Positions 33,833-44,258 of a stretch of DNA of 64,000 bases are shown piece after piece. The notes below the pieces were generated by a model. It was given only the letters and a program-made list of their open reading frames with translations. It had not been told where the DNA came from and did no database searches. A program made the position numbers and the translations under genes. Source of the stretch: Liopterus haemorrhoidalis (Eukaryota > Arthropoda > Insecta > Coleoptera > Dytiscidae). Each line of letters begins with the position of its first letter. Positions within the stretch are counted from its first letter, which is position 1. The stretch covers positions 30,918,306 through 30,982,305 of the forward strand of contig OZ020616.1 of assembly GCA_963971575.1 (NCBI GenBank), read 5' to 3'.

Positions 33833-34868
33833 CGTGGGGAGTTTGATAAGTCAGTGACTTCGAAATAAAAGATTTTTTTTATCAAAATCTGACTTATTTT
33901 TTTACATAGTCTTCTTTCAGCTCGAAACATTTTGCCCAACGATATTCCAACTTCTTTAAGCCTTCCAAAAAGTACGATTTCTCGAACTATGCAAAATAGG
34001 CGTTTTTTCAGCGATGATCTTCTCATTCGATGCGAATATTTTTCTAGCGAGCCATTTCATCATGTTTGGGAAGAGAAAGAAGCCACAGGGGGGCACATCT
34101 GAAGAATAAGGTTAATGAAAGGGCAGTTCGTGCAATTCGAACAATTTGACCATTTGGGCAATTACGGACGTGTGACCTAATGCACTGTAATAGTGCAACA
34201 GAACTGTTTTTCTTCGCCAAATGGTGCTGCTTTTTCTATCAATTCAGCATGTAATCGAACCAATAAAGCGGCATAATATTAAAACGCCGTAAAAACTCAC
34301 TTTAATTGCGCTTCTACATGTTCAAACATTGCTTTGAAATGGTCTGATTCAATGTGAGCAGACGCGGCACCCATCTTACCGTTAGTTTTTTCATGCCAAA
34401 ATGTTCATGCAGGATATGAAACACACGTTCGTCTGAGATGTTTACCATCTTGGCTATCTCGCGTTTCTTCACTCGGTGGGCATCTCTCAGTTGTGACCTC
34501 ATTCGGACATCCCGGGCGCTGAGCATCACTCGTACTCATACGACCACAACGAAATTCAGTGAACCACTTGTGAAACATTCCGTGAGACTGAGCAGAGTTC
34601 CCATAGTAATGCTTCGATTCAGTTTCCTTAATGGTTTTTTTACGCAAAAAGTAGTGCTTTTTCAACACGTGGAATTATATTTTTTCCATTGTAGCAAATA
34701 AACACAACTTATCGGCTTCGGAACACTGTTAAAAATGTACTATTTAACAGATCTACTTAAAACTTAGTGTGCATGACTACCAAGAATGGTAAATGTCAGA
34801 AATAATATTAAACTTGCTATCTGAGCGCAATCTCTTATCGAAGTCACTGACTTTTCAAATACTCATCC
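33833..34868 (-). mobile_element. mariner element (1.04 kb), dead transposase
   Basis: TA flanks both ends (33831-33832, 34869-34870). The inverted ends share AAGTCAGTGACTT. On the minus strand the transposase reads TKHYYGNSAQSHGMFHKWFT-like N-terminal HTH (SAQSHGMFHKWFTEFRCGR), MVNISDERVFHILHEHFGMK, KLTVRWVPRLLT, then in pieces LKKLEYRWAKCFELKEDYVK at the C-terminus. The order is that of a mariner DD34D transposase. Multiple frameshifts and an internal deletion (element about 1.0 instead of 1.3 kb) make it inactive. Confidence 0.85.
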
Positions 34869-35142
34869 TATTGTGCTCATATAATCAATAATTACCTTAC
34901 GTTATTAAATTCAATTATGTACATATGTTGATATAGAAATGAAAATTTATATTTTTGTTCCAAATAAAAATGAAATGACAAATGTAAAGTGAAATCATAT
35001 TTTTGCACCCATTTCCATTAATTTCTGGCTACACTATTGAGAATAGGTATACTTGAACGCTTGTTTGGACGCCCCTAACGGTGGGGTGCCCTGAGCCTGT
35101 ACCCCTGCGAAACCCCTGTCTTTCGCCGCTGCTGTCTATGAT

Positions 35143-35475
35143 TATGATTTTATTTTTAGACTTGAAAGGATGGTATAATTAAATACAGAACATTAATCAT
35201 CAGTCTTCTGTTTTGTTCTTCCGGCCAACCCTAATATTAAAAGTCTGTAAAGATTAAATTTACACAAAGAACCTTTTCAATATTACTATGAAATTTTATT
35301 TATTTATTAAACTAGCGCAGTATAGACTGACAAGCAAATTTTAATGCGGAATTTTTTAAAGGGTTCCGATTGTTTGCTCCAAAATAATATTCCAAAGATT
35401 ATTTATAATAGAAGAAAATTATGGCTAATTACAATAACTATTATGAATAATTACTTTATAGTTATTTATTTCATT
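35143..35475. other. Non-coding spacer
   Basis: AT-rich; no element or gene recognised. Confidence 0.5.
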
Positions 35476-37960
35476 TTATTTCAATAATTTCCTCTTTGTA
35501 CGTAATACATATTTTAAATGACAAATCATCTTTCTCATGTTGTTTATACTCATTGTTGAGGAGTCTTGATTTGTACAACATAAATTATCTTTTGTGTCGA
35601 TGTAGCGCCACTTTTTACGATCTTCAGCACTATGCAGGGTTTCTTCTAGGGTGCAACCCATTAGTTCACACTACAGATGTGTCATTCGCGAACGATTCGT
35701 TCCAAAAGAACGAATCGTTGCAGTGAATTGATACGACCGAATCTTTTAATAAGCAGCGAACGAATCTTCAGTACGCGAACTCACGAACCAATGCTAGCGA
35801 GTGGCGAAATGGAACGGAACGAGGTTCGAACACAGAGCTCGGGCTGGTGGCTGTGTAGTGTGGAACACACGTACATCTATGTCTATAGTCTGGTATGTAG
35901 GCTCAGTCTGGATGGGCGAACTTAGAACATGGCACGAGCGAAAGCTGAACGGCAGACTCGAGACACGGCGCAGTACAATGTGTGTACGTGTACGTAACAC
36001 GTACACGTACTACGTGTACTGACACGTTCGCCGTTCGCGAACTACTAGCGACGATGCATCGATGCTTTGATACTCAGTTTCGCAAACGGTGTTCGGACAA
36101 GTTAAAAATACAACAATTACCAACAATTAATAATGATTTATTTAATAACAAATTTATTAAAATACAAATATATATAAGTTTTAAATAATTATACAAAATA
36201 GTTAATTATCTTAAATATAACAAGGAAAAATTACTGTAATGCACTTTAACGCGTTCATGTTTTTGTTTTCCAAAGGTGGACAAATTAATTAAAATTAAAA
36301 TTTATATATAATAATTTTGATAAAAATAACTAGTTTAAATAGAGTATTTGAGTGTTTTGGATTTCCATACTAAGAGAAAGGAACGCAAGAGAACTACAGA
36401 AGTATGTATACTGTTCTCAGCTCCCAGTACACAACTATGCAATAACAAAGCCAAGTACAGCGTGAAGTATACAGTAAACACTAGATTTGTTGTACGCCAA
36501 CGATTAGTTCCAAAAGAACGAATCTTTTTAGAGAGCCATTCTATACTGAACGAATTTTTAAAAAGATTCGCATTTCCCACTTCTAGTTCGCACATCTGGT
36601 CTAACCATCTTTCTCCAGGACGATTTTTCTCCATCTTGCTTTGACAAACATGCTTATCTATGTTGTTATTTCGGGTTACGTGACCAAAGTATTACAGGGT
36701 TCTTCTTTGGACAATTGACGACACCGTTGGAGTATTGATTATATCAATCACTGACATATTGGTGCGTCGAGCAGTCCATGGAATGCGGAGATCCGTCTCC
36801 AACACAACAGCACAAAAGCATTTATCTTTTTCTAGTCAGCGATTTTCATGTCTATGTCTCTACTGCAATCAAAGCTATTGAAAAAATAAGTGTCTTTACA
36901 AATATAATTTTTGTACCCAGAAAGATGTTACTATCTTTTCAAAATTAGTTAGCTTTGTCATAGCTGTTCTAGCAAGAGTCAAACAATATTAATATCTTAT
37001 TCTCCTTATTGCTAATTTAGAATCCTAGGTAAACAAATTTATAAATGATGTCTAGTAGCGGCGCCAGCGAGGAGTCCGAGGGGGGCGACCCCTCTTAAAA
37101 ACTATTGTGGAACCTAGCAGATAGATGTATCTATACCAAGCAGTTGATTTAAGTTGCTTTGAGCAAATCGACTGATAATCATCATTTTGGGTTTACTTCT
37201 GTTTAGCATCAAATCAAGTTTCTGGCTTTCATTTTCTACTCTTAGCAACATATTTGCCGTGTCTGTTAAATCTGCGGCAATCAAGATAGCATCATCCGCG
37301 TCTCTCAAATTTGTGATATGTTGAACACCAATATCTACCTGGCCACCCATTAAGGGGCATACGCATGATGTACTTCCCATATACATTGAAGAGAAGTGGA
37401 GACAAAATACAACCCTGTCTCACACCTTTGCCGATACCAAAATTTGTTTATAGCTAATTGTCTATCGTTATTTGGGAGGAGCTAAGTTCAATGTAAGTAG
37501 CAATATAAGTTGTTCTGGGTCACCCATGATTCTTAGGATAGACCACAATTTGTCCCATCTCAAACAGTCCAGAGCTTTGGAGTAATGCAAGAAACACAAA
37601 TATGCTGGGACAATTATTGCCATTTGTTTTCTATAATTTTCCGAATATTTGGTATCTGATTACGGGTTCCTCTGCGTTTCACAAATCCAGCTTGTTCTAG
37701 TGCGGAAGTAGTTCTTTAGCTTATCCTTTAGGATGTACAGCATAATTTTTCCTGCGTGAGAAATCAACAATTATTCTCACATTTACGTATTCATCCTTCC
37801 TTATGGAAGGTTCACAATATCCTGTTACAACTTCGTCGACATCCTCCGGTTTCCAGTCGTCGGTCATTTCAGGCAACGATGATTTTGTTCTTCATTGCAG
37901 GCTGCTGGAACCAAATTTTATTCCGATAGACGAGTCGGTATTATAGCTTGCTGTATTTCT
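35476..37960 (-). pseudogene. RTE-like endonuclease/RT remnant, split by a hAT element
   Basis: On the minus strand, pieces in order are KRRGTRNQIPNIRKIIENKW (about 37690), ITPKLWTV with DGTNCG, YRQRCETGLYFVSTSLQCI, GGQVDIGVQHITNLRDADDA, ILIAADLTDTANMLLRVENE, then RPGERWLDQMCEL up to 36594. After the hAT insertion it continues with MGCTLEETLHSAEDRKKWR to about 35590. The RT Tyr of YADD is Asp (DADD). Stops and frameshifts abound. The join across the hAT element restores WLDQMCELMGCTLEE, a normal RTE C-terminal sequence. Confidence 0.75.
35672..36585. mobile_element. hAT-like non-autonomous element (914 bp)
   Basis: Flanked by GTTCACAC (35664-35671) and GTTCGCAC (36586-36593), 7 of 8 identical. 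The left end TACAGATGTGTCATTCGCG and right end (reverse complement TAGAAGTGGGAAATGCGAA) are similar. Just inside both ends, TTCCAAAAGAACGAATC occurs, forming subterminal palindromes with ACGATTCGTT. A perfect 12-bp inverted repeat (GTACGTGTACGT, loop AAC) lies at 35984-36010. No transposase. Several 60-70 codon frames inside it are not supported. Confidence 0.75.
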
Positions 37961-38168
37961 TTTATCTTTAGAAAATATCAAAGAGTTGATACCAGTTGTT
38001 ACGTCCATCATTTCCCAGCTTGAAATTCCTGGTCATAACACAGTACGTCACTTACACACATTTCTTCCTTCCACCGTTTTTTTTTTGATTCACAGCAACA
38101 ACAAAAATTGTATCATAAAAATTAAAGTTCCTATAAAAGAAAGTAAAATCTGTTTCTTTGGTTTAAGC

Positions 38169-39716
38169 CAGTGGCGCAGCCAGGATTTAGTCTTGGGGAG
38201 GGCCGAATCAAATTTCGAGGGCACGCGGGCCGCATAAGGCCCTCAACCTTATTTTTTGTGGCCCCTGAAGCGGTAATCAAAATCACTTGAGCTTATTTAG
38301 GGGAAAAATATATTTAAAAATGTAAAATATACTCTTTTTAAAATTTGTTTATAAAAAAATGTCAAGAAACCCTTCGGGATATTTAGTTCCGTCATTGCTT
38401 ATCATTTTGTATGTAAAATAGACTGCGACCCAAATCAGTTCGACACCCCTGTTGTTGGATATTGATGTTTATATCAAATAATAATTCCATTATTTGTTGA
38501 TAAAAAAATGTAATTGTTAATCCATGTATCAAAAACTTTCACTTGATTTTTTCTTCGATAAATACATATTTATTTATATTTTTCGCGGGATATATTTTGA
38601 AGTCTCAATATTTCTCTTACTTATGTTCAGTTCTCTAAATCAGCCACTTGGCCACAATTTGTACTGAACAAACAGACTCATGTGACGGAATAAGGATTTC
38701 TTGATTATACCTGCGAAAACCTAAAAATAACATGTAAATATGCATTTTCTGTTAATTTCAACACTAATTATAATAAAATATAGCTTATTATTATTGTAAA
38801 ATACATAAGTTATTTTGCTGTAAGATTATGACAAATTTGTTAAATATTCATTTCATTGGACCTTCAGAGGGGGGGGGGCACAAGCCCCCTCTGAATACGC
38901 TACTGTTGTTCAGTACAACTTATATCAGTCCTTTTTGTGTGTGAAACATCATAATTTCAAAAATTCCTAAGATATTGATATTCACATTTATCTACAAAAT
39001 AAAACCAAATACCGATTTTAAGAGCGCGATTGTCTCCAAAACTACTCTCTTTATTATATTTCTACTATTTCTACTCTATTTCACGTTTGAGGTGTCATTT
39101 TAAAATTACATTCTGAAGGTTATACCGAAGTCAGATTTCCACTGTATCTTATATGAATCGAGTAATTAGTTGTTTAAAACAGTTTTATCATTTGACTGGG
39201 CGAATATTTTAATCGATGTGTCAGGAGGAAAAATGATCAACGCTCCCCTTCATATAATTCGTTAAAGCATATTTGGAAAGTGATGTATTTTCACTTGAAC
39301 AATAATTATGTCACTTTATCAAGAGTAGGCAATCTTAAAAAAAAAATTATTTACACGAAAAAAAAAATCCAATATTGTTTACAATGAAGTAATTGAAAAA
39401 TTAACTACTGTTGTGGTTAACAAATTTGATCTTCAATTCTCCGAGCAGCGCCGTGTAATCTGCTGGTCCTAGGAGGGCCCCCCCCCTTGGCTGCGCCACT
39501 GATTGTGGTTAACAAATTTTATCTTCAACTCTCCGAGCAGCGCCGTGTAATCTGCTGGTCCTTGGAGGGGCCCGGGCCCGTCGCCCCCCCCCCCTTGTCA
39601 TCGCCACTGGTTGTGGTTAACAAATTTTATCTTCAACTCTCCGAGCAGCGCCGTGTAATCTGCTGGTTCTGGGAGGGGCCCAGACCCGTAGTCCCCCCCT
39701 CTTGGCTGCGCCACTG
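38169..39716. mobile_element. hAT-like element (1.55 kb) with tandem repeat at one end
   Basis: The left end CAGTGGCGCAGCCAGG and the right end CTTGGCTGCGCCACTG are inverted, and GTTTAAGC is duplicated exactly (38161-38168, 39717-39724). The right 300 bp is a three-unit tandem repeat. Otherwise AT-rich with GGGGGG tracts near 38871. No transposase found. It is inserted in a copy of the GCTTAAACCAAAG repeat family described at 61940. Confidence 0.85.
39411..39716. repeat. Tandem repeat, three units of about 100-107 bp
   Basis: Each unit starts TTGTGGTTAACAAATTT, continues TCTCCGAGCAGCGCCGTG and TAATCTGCTGGT, and closes with a C-rich run and TGGCTGCGCCACTG or a variant. Because every unit ends in a hAT-like terminus, the array may have grown by repeated terminal duplication. 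Frames through it are not genes. Confidence 0.85.
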
Positions 39717-39900
39717 GTTTAAGCAGAACTAGATTTTGAAATCCTGTAATTTTTACCGATTGTATGAGGGTTTTGATCATTTAGTTTATCTAAAACCGTA
39801 TTAAATCGTTAAAAAGTGAGTTCGTGACAACTTAAAAAAATTAAAATTCAGTTTAGCTCCGCTTAAAGGTTTGGAATAGACTATAGCGCAAACTTTTGTT
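39717..39900. repeat. GCTTAAACC-type repeat copy (right part)
   Basis: With 38100-38168 it forms one copy of the dispersed repeat that also occurs at 33530-33600, 61940-62335 and 63590-63870. Typical words are AAGCAGAACTAGATTTTGAA, GTGAGTTCGTGACAACTTAA and TAGCTCCGCTTAAAGG. Confidence 0.6.
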
Positions 39901-40121
39901 GAAGCCGACGTCAGATTTGTGACCCAGTGTTTGATTAGTAACACTGGTTCACCTGTTCTGTGGCAAATTTTACTACTTAGGATAGCAAACCTAAAGATAT
40001 AAACAGGTTAGAGTATTTCATTCTGTTAAATCATTCATTGGCAACCTCAAAATTCTATTCAACAGACAAATAAATGGGGGTTTTTAAATTAAGTAGGATA
40101 GAAACGTATTTTGACCTAACT

Positions 40122-40397
40122 CAGAGATCGGCAACCTTTTTTTAGTCGAGGGCCGCATCGAATAACACTGTTTTTTTGGGCGGGACATACTACATTTTGA
40201 AATTTCTATTTTTTATGATCTTAAGTTTTTGTTTGAGCCAGTTTACACGCATTTATTTCAACATAAATACGCCTAGTGTGCAAGAAGACTAAAGCTGCGA
40301 GGCTAAAAAGTAAACATTATATTTTCTTATCAGTGGGCCGCATAAAATAGTTCGGCGAGCCGCATTCGTCCCACGGACCGCTAGTTGCTAACCCCTG
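40122..40397. mobile_element. hAT-like MITE (276 bp)
   Basis: CAGAGATCGGCAACC at the left and GTTGCTAACCCCTG at the right are inverted with mismatches. ACCTAACT is duplicated exactly on both sides (40114-40121, 40398-40405). The interior repeats GGGCCGCAT. No coding. Confidence 0.85.
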
Positions 40398-40836
40398 ACC
40401 TAACTTAATCGCTCTTTAGTAATAATTTGTGCACTAATCACATCAATTGTGATTATGATTGGTTTTTAGATACAATTTAATTTATTTTTTTCAGTTTTTG
40501 GTCTTAGTTGCTGATAGCTTTTAACCAGTATATGATATTTATTTTTATTTTTGGATACACTAGTAGTTTTTAAAACAACATGGGACATGTGTCATATTTA
40601 GTTTTATTTTATCTCTACTGTTTTGACCACTGGAAACAAGTAGTGTTGGCAACCCTTTATGCCCTGCCACGTCCTCTTGGCCTACTTTCTTTATTTAGGG
40701 ACTTTAATAAGGATTATAAACTCCATTGTTAAACAAAATAATGCTTATTAAATGATTTTTTATGGCCTTTGCTGCTAAGGCATAAATAAGCTTTCTAAAA
40801 CAAAATTAACCAGGACAATTAAATTTTTTTGAATAT

Positions 40837-40914
40837 TCCATGCCTGAACGGGAGTCGAACCCGAGGCATTAGAAACGCACGGCACATGTGTTACCACAAG
40901 GCTACGCCGGTCAA
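40837..40914 (-). repeat. tRNA-like segment, probably a SINE head or tRNA relic
   Basis: On the minus strand CCGGCGTAGCCTTGTGGTA contains an A-box-like TAGCCTTGTGG, and CGGGTTCGACTCCCG contains a perfect B box in a 5-bp T-stem. The ends (GACCGGC and GCATGGA) do not pair into a 7-bp acceptor stem, and the sequence continues GAATATTC. So a pol III promoter-bearing SINE or a decayed tRNA is more likely than a working tRNA gene. It lies about 100 bp upstream of the TM1/TM2 exon, antisense to it. Confidence 0.55.
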
Positions 40915-41014
40915 CAATATTAAATGTTAAAGAAGTAATTTAGAAATTTGAAAATTTATTAAAAATTGTCTAACAAAATCAGTTTAAAAAAATTAACATG
41001 TTTCTCTTTTTCAG

Positions 41015-41244
41015 GAAATTATTCAAGACTTGTTATGTATTTTCGATTTGAAAGACAAATAGGACATCACTTAATTCAAACATTCGCACCATCGGCATTG
41101 GTTGTTGTTTTGTCATGGTTCAGTTTCTGGCTGGGCCTAGACGCAATTCCAGGACGAGTGACCTTGCTAGTGACCTGCATGCTTACCCTAGTCACCATGT
41201 TCACTGGCCTCAAGTCCGATATTCCACCAGTAGCATACGTTAAG
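41015..41244 (+). CDS. Cys-loop ligand-gated chloride channel subunit, exon (TM1, TM2)
   Basis: Acceptor TTTCTCTTTTTCAG, 230 nt, donor GTAAGT. It encodes GNYSRLVMYFRFERQIGHH, TM1 (IQTFAPSALVVVLSWFSFWL), the TM1-TM2 linker DAIPGRVTL and TM2 (LLVTCMLTLVTMFTGL), then KSDIPPVAYVK. A Pro-Gly-Arg sequence before TM2 is the position that sets anion selectivity in this family (PAR/PGR in GABA-, glutamate- and histamine-gated chloride channels). A potential N-glycosylation site NYS spans the splice junction region. It acts in the plasma membrane as one of five pore-lining subunits. It is flanked by 17.2-kb and 20.3-kb introns full of transposons. Confidence 0.95.
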
Positions 41245-42225
41245 GTAAGTAGGCTCTGTGTTGAGTTTATGTAAGAATTAATTCAATTATTATTCTATTA
41301 TAAAATTTTGTTAAATTTTTATTAAAAAATCGGGCATGTTTTTACATAGATAACGCCGGCTCCGTGGTGAAAGTACTAATTCCGATATTAGAGCCGAGCT
41401 CCGTAGCTTTACAACGCACTCTCCAGCGCCAGACTCGTCTACCGCTCCTTAATGGCCCCTCTTTTTGTCTGCTTTCTTCCAACACACGAATCTTTTATCA
41501 TTTTAAATATTTTCTTTACATATTTTTTTTGCATATATTCGATAGTTTGAGGGTTTTCGTTTTCATTTTTACCATTTTTGCATTCTGTGAACGCCGTTGC
41601 GCACTGGCTAGTTTCAGTTTTTTTTTTTTTTTTTTCAGCCTTATAGGGAGTGATCGCCATAATATTTTTTGCTGTGATCATCGGTCAGCCTTAAGCAAAG
41701 TCTATACGCCTGCTTACTAAGGGTACGAACACGTAGAAAGATCGTTTCCGTTGCCGATCGGTTAGCGCTGGTTGTCGACCCTTGTTGATGCCGGCTAGTT
41801 CATACGTAGATAGATTGTTACCTGAGTCGGTTCGATGAAATTTCTTCATTAAAAAATTGGCAACTTTAGAATTAATGTTCCTGTACCTAACTGGGGGTGC
41901 TATATACCTACTCAAACGCGTCACTTCTGCAGACTAGATGTTGTAAAACAAATTCATAACAATATTGTGACGCCTACGGAAAATTCTTATTTTTTAAACA
42001 AAAGAGTATCGCTGTACGAATGTTCCCATGGCCTGATATTCAAGCAGGGTCAATCTTACAGGAGGCATAACAATTGCTGGTTAGCTGTCAAAAAGGTGAT
42101 GATGTAATAGTATATTCTCTAACAAGGTTGAATTGAGAAAATTCGATGCGAGTGGAACATCACGATCATCGAATTTTCTCTTCCAACCGAGTCACAGACC
42201 CTACTTTCTCCACGAAAAAAGAAAA
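41245..42225. other. Intronic DNA, unassigned
   Basis: Follows the TM1/TM2 exon. Contains GC-richer patches near 41355-41460 and 41725-41800 and a poly(T) run at 41619-41636. Frames of up to 118 codons here lack coding character. No bounded element was identified. Confidence 0.45.
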
Positions 42226-42687
42226 CCAGTGGCGAAGGGAGACCTCCGCTAGACTTGCCCTCCCATAAAAAAAAAAATAATAAAAAAATACATATATATT
42301 TTTTTTTTAATTTAAAAAAATATTTAGGTAAATCTTCAAAAATACATCAAATTATGTCCTATACAATTTTTTGTCCAAGGCTTGGTTTACTAGTTACGAT
42401 TTTTAAATTTTTTTAATGTTTAATAACTTCCGTTTCCGGTTTCGGATTTTAATAAAAAACAATAGGGTTCTTCCCAATTATTAGGAAAATTTTTTAGTAC
42501 CAGAACGAACTCTTCAAGTTAAACCGTTTTTGAGTTATCGTGTATACACACACATACGGACGGCACTTCGAAAATAGGTTTTTTGGATTCCCTGGACCAT
42601 GAAACGTGGTCATCAGTCAAAATCTCGACATCGAAAATTTTCGCGATTACAATACTTGCCCCTTATATATTAAGGTCGGACAAGTAA
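42226..42687 (-). mobile_element. HINE family A copy (antisense)
   Basis: Same features as the copy at 9049: ACTTGTCCGACC at the 5' end on the minus strand, TATATAAGGGGCAAGT, a very short CA tract, and the 3' hairpin GCGGAGG/CCTTCGC with CACTGG. The microsatellite is nearly absent here, against 720 bp in the copy at 24530. Confidence 0.75.
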
Positions 42688-43256
42688 AAAAGAAATGTAA
42701 CAAATAATTATTTTATCAAACATTTTATCTTAACATATAATTTATATTACATAACAAATTAATCAATTAATTAAACTTATTTTTTTATTTATTATTTGTT
42801 TAATTTTAATTTAATTTGCCGCACATCGGCCACTATTTTAGTACTTTTTAGGAAGTTATGTTGCATTTATTTAATGTATCCCTACGCGAATAGATACCGT
42901 TTGTACTTTATAGTGAAGAATAACAAATAACAACAAGCATGGAATATTTATTCTATAACAAGTGTGGGAATGAAAAACACGCAAAATGCATAAGAAGATA
43001 AGTGCTTTAGAATAACATTCCAACTCTTGTGATAGAATATTAATTTTCTGTAGTCAAAATTGGTTTAAGAATTGGATAATTCTATAGTGGTCGTGGAGAA
43101 AGTAATTTCAGTGCGTCTTAATTGTCGTTATATTTAAATTATTTGTTATTTAACACTTTTATTTTAGATAAAATAAATCTACATTTTATTTAGCCTGAGT
43201 TCTAATATACTATTTCAAAATCTTCTTCCCAAAATTAGCTTAAAACTATATTTAGG

Positions 43257-43858
43257 TAAGGTGACCATGCGTCCCGAATTGGCCGGGACAGTCCCGAATT
43301 TCCGCCTTGCGACCCAAATTTTTTCAGGGATAATATTTGTCCCTAATTCGGGTATTTTGTCCCGAATTGTCCCGAATTTTAGAAAAGGTACTTATTTTAA
43401 ATATTTATTTTTAATATATTTTAACTAATATTATTTTTACAAACTTGAACTAAAAAAAAATTTACCGAAAGGGTATTTCCCTTGATGAACAGCTTTTGGA
43501 CAAGTGACAAGACTCAACTTGATGTAGAGGCATTAAAAGTAATATTACTGATTAAAGTAAATTATGAAGAAAACTGTGCGGATTTTTATAAAATGCTTCA
43601 AAGCAAAAAATACCTACCTAAAGATCCATGGTTCGGAAAAATATTAAAAGTTTTTTACTGATTAATTTTAATGAATAAATTTTAAAATAATTAAAAAAAT
43701 CTGTGATTTTAATAATGTTCCTTTTAATAATATAAGTTAATTATAATTTTTTATTTATTATAAATTATAATTATTTGTTGTATACAATTTTAATTATGCC
43801 CCCCCCCCATTTATGAGCTACCGTCCCAAATTTTGAACCAAATAATATGGTCACCTTA
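43257..43858. mobile_element. MITE with TAAGGTGACCAT ends (602 bp)
   Basis: The left end TAAGGTGACCATGCGTCCC and the right end (reverse complement TAAGGTGACCATATTATT) share 12 exact bases. ATTTAGG flanks both sides (7 bp). The left subterminal region repeats GTCCCGAATT four times or more. It resembles the MITE at 59003 in its end sequence (TAGGGTGACCAT). hAT membership is probable. A polypeptide-like stretch near 43480-43660 was not recognised. Confidence 0.65.
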
Positions 43859-44258
43859 ATTTAGGGCAAAATAAGAGCAAACAGGTTCTTGTCACAATTT
43901 TGAGCTGTAGATAATAGAAATAGAGCCAAACTTTTTAAAATTTAGCCAAAAAATACCAAATAACTATTAACAACATTTTTATGTTGTAAATCTGTCTAGG
44001 AAATTTTTTGAAATATCGACATTTGATGTCTTATATCGTAACACGGGTTGGTTAGACGCAGAAAAGACCGTAAAATTAAAAAAATAATTGTTTCTAAAAA
44101 TTGGTATGCATATGTATTTAGGCCCGTAGATTAGGATAATTAGGTCCATTACCCGAATGAATTCATTTCACATGTGTGTAAGGTAGATTAGAGTGCGTGA
44201 TATATATATTTTTTTCTGGTTTAGAGGTACGTGATCAAAAAAGTTTGAAAGTTTGAAG
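43859..44258. other. Intronic spacer
   Basis: AT-rich with no recognised feature. Confidence 0.5.

Larger units (their letters stand above)
31621..35134. mobile_element. hAT-bounded composite (3.5 kb)
   Basis: The left end CAGAGTCGGCG and the right end (reverse complement CAGCAGCGGCG) are flanked by ACTATGAT (31613-31620) and TCTATGAT (35135-35142), a 7-of-8 target duplication. The interior holds a hairpin at 31672, a small hAT-like remnant around 32657-32821, a Helitron helicase fragment and a mariner. No hAT transposase was recognised. The short terminal repeat makes this call less certain than the other hAT elements. Confidence 0.5.

Noticed and set aside
35794..36022. Short frames on both strands
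   Set aside because: They fall inside a non-autonomous hAT element and have no recognisable domain.
35666..36605. CAGATGTG/CACATCTG as the true hAT ends
   Set aside because: The flanking 8-mers TCACACTA and GTCTAACC do not match; the RTE frame shows that the right CACATCTG is target DNA.
40837..40914. Functional tRNA gene
   Set aside because: No 7-bp acceptor stem and an abnormal anticodon arm; only the T arm and B box are good.
41364..41720. 118-codon frame after the TM1/TM2 exon
   Set aside because: Low-complexity Phe/Ser-rich sequence over T runs, no homology recognised, and it lies in an intron.
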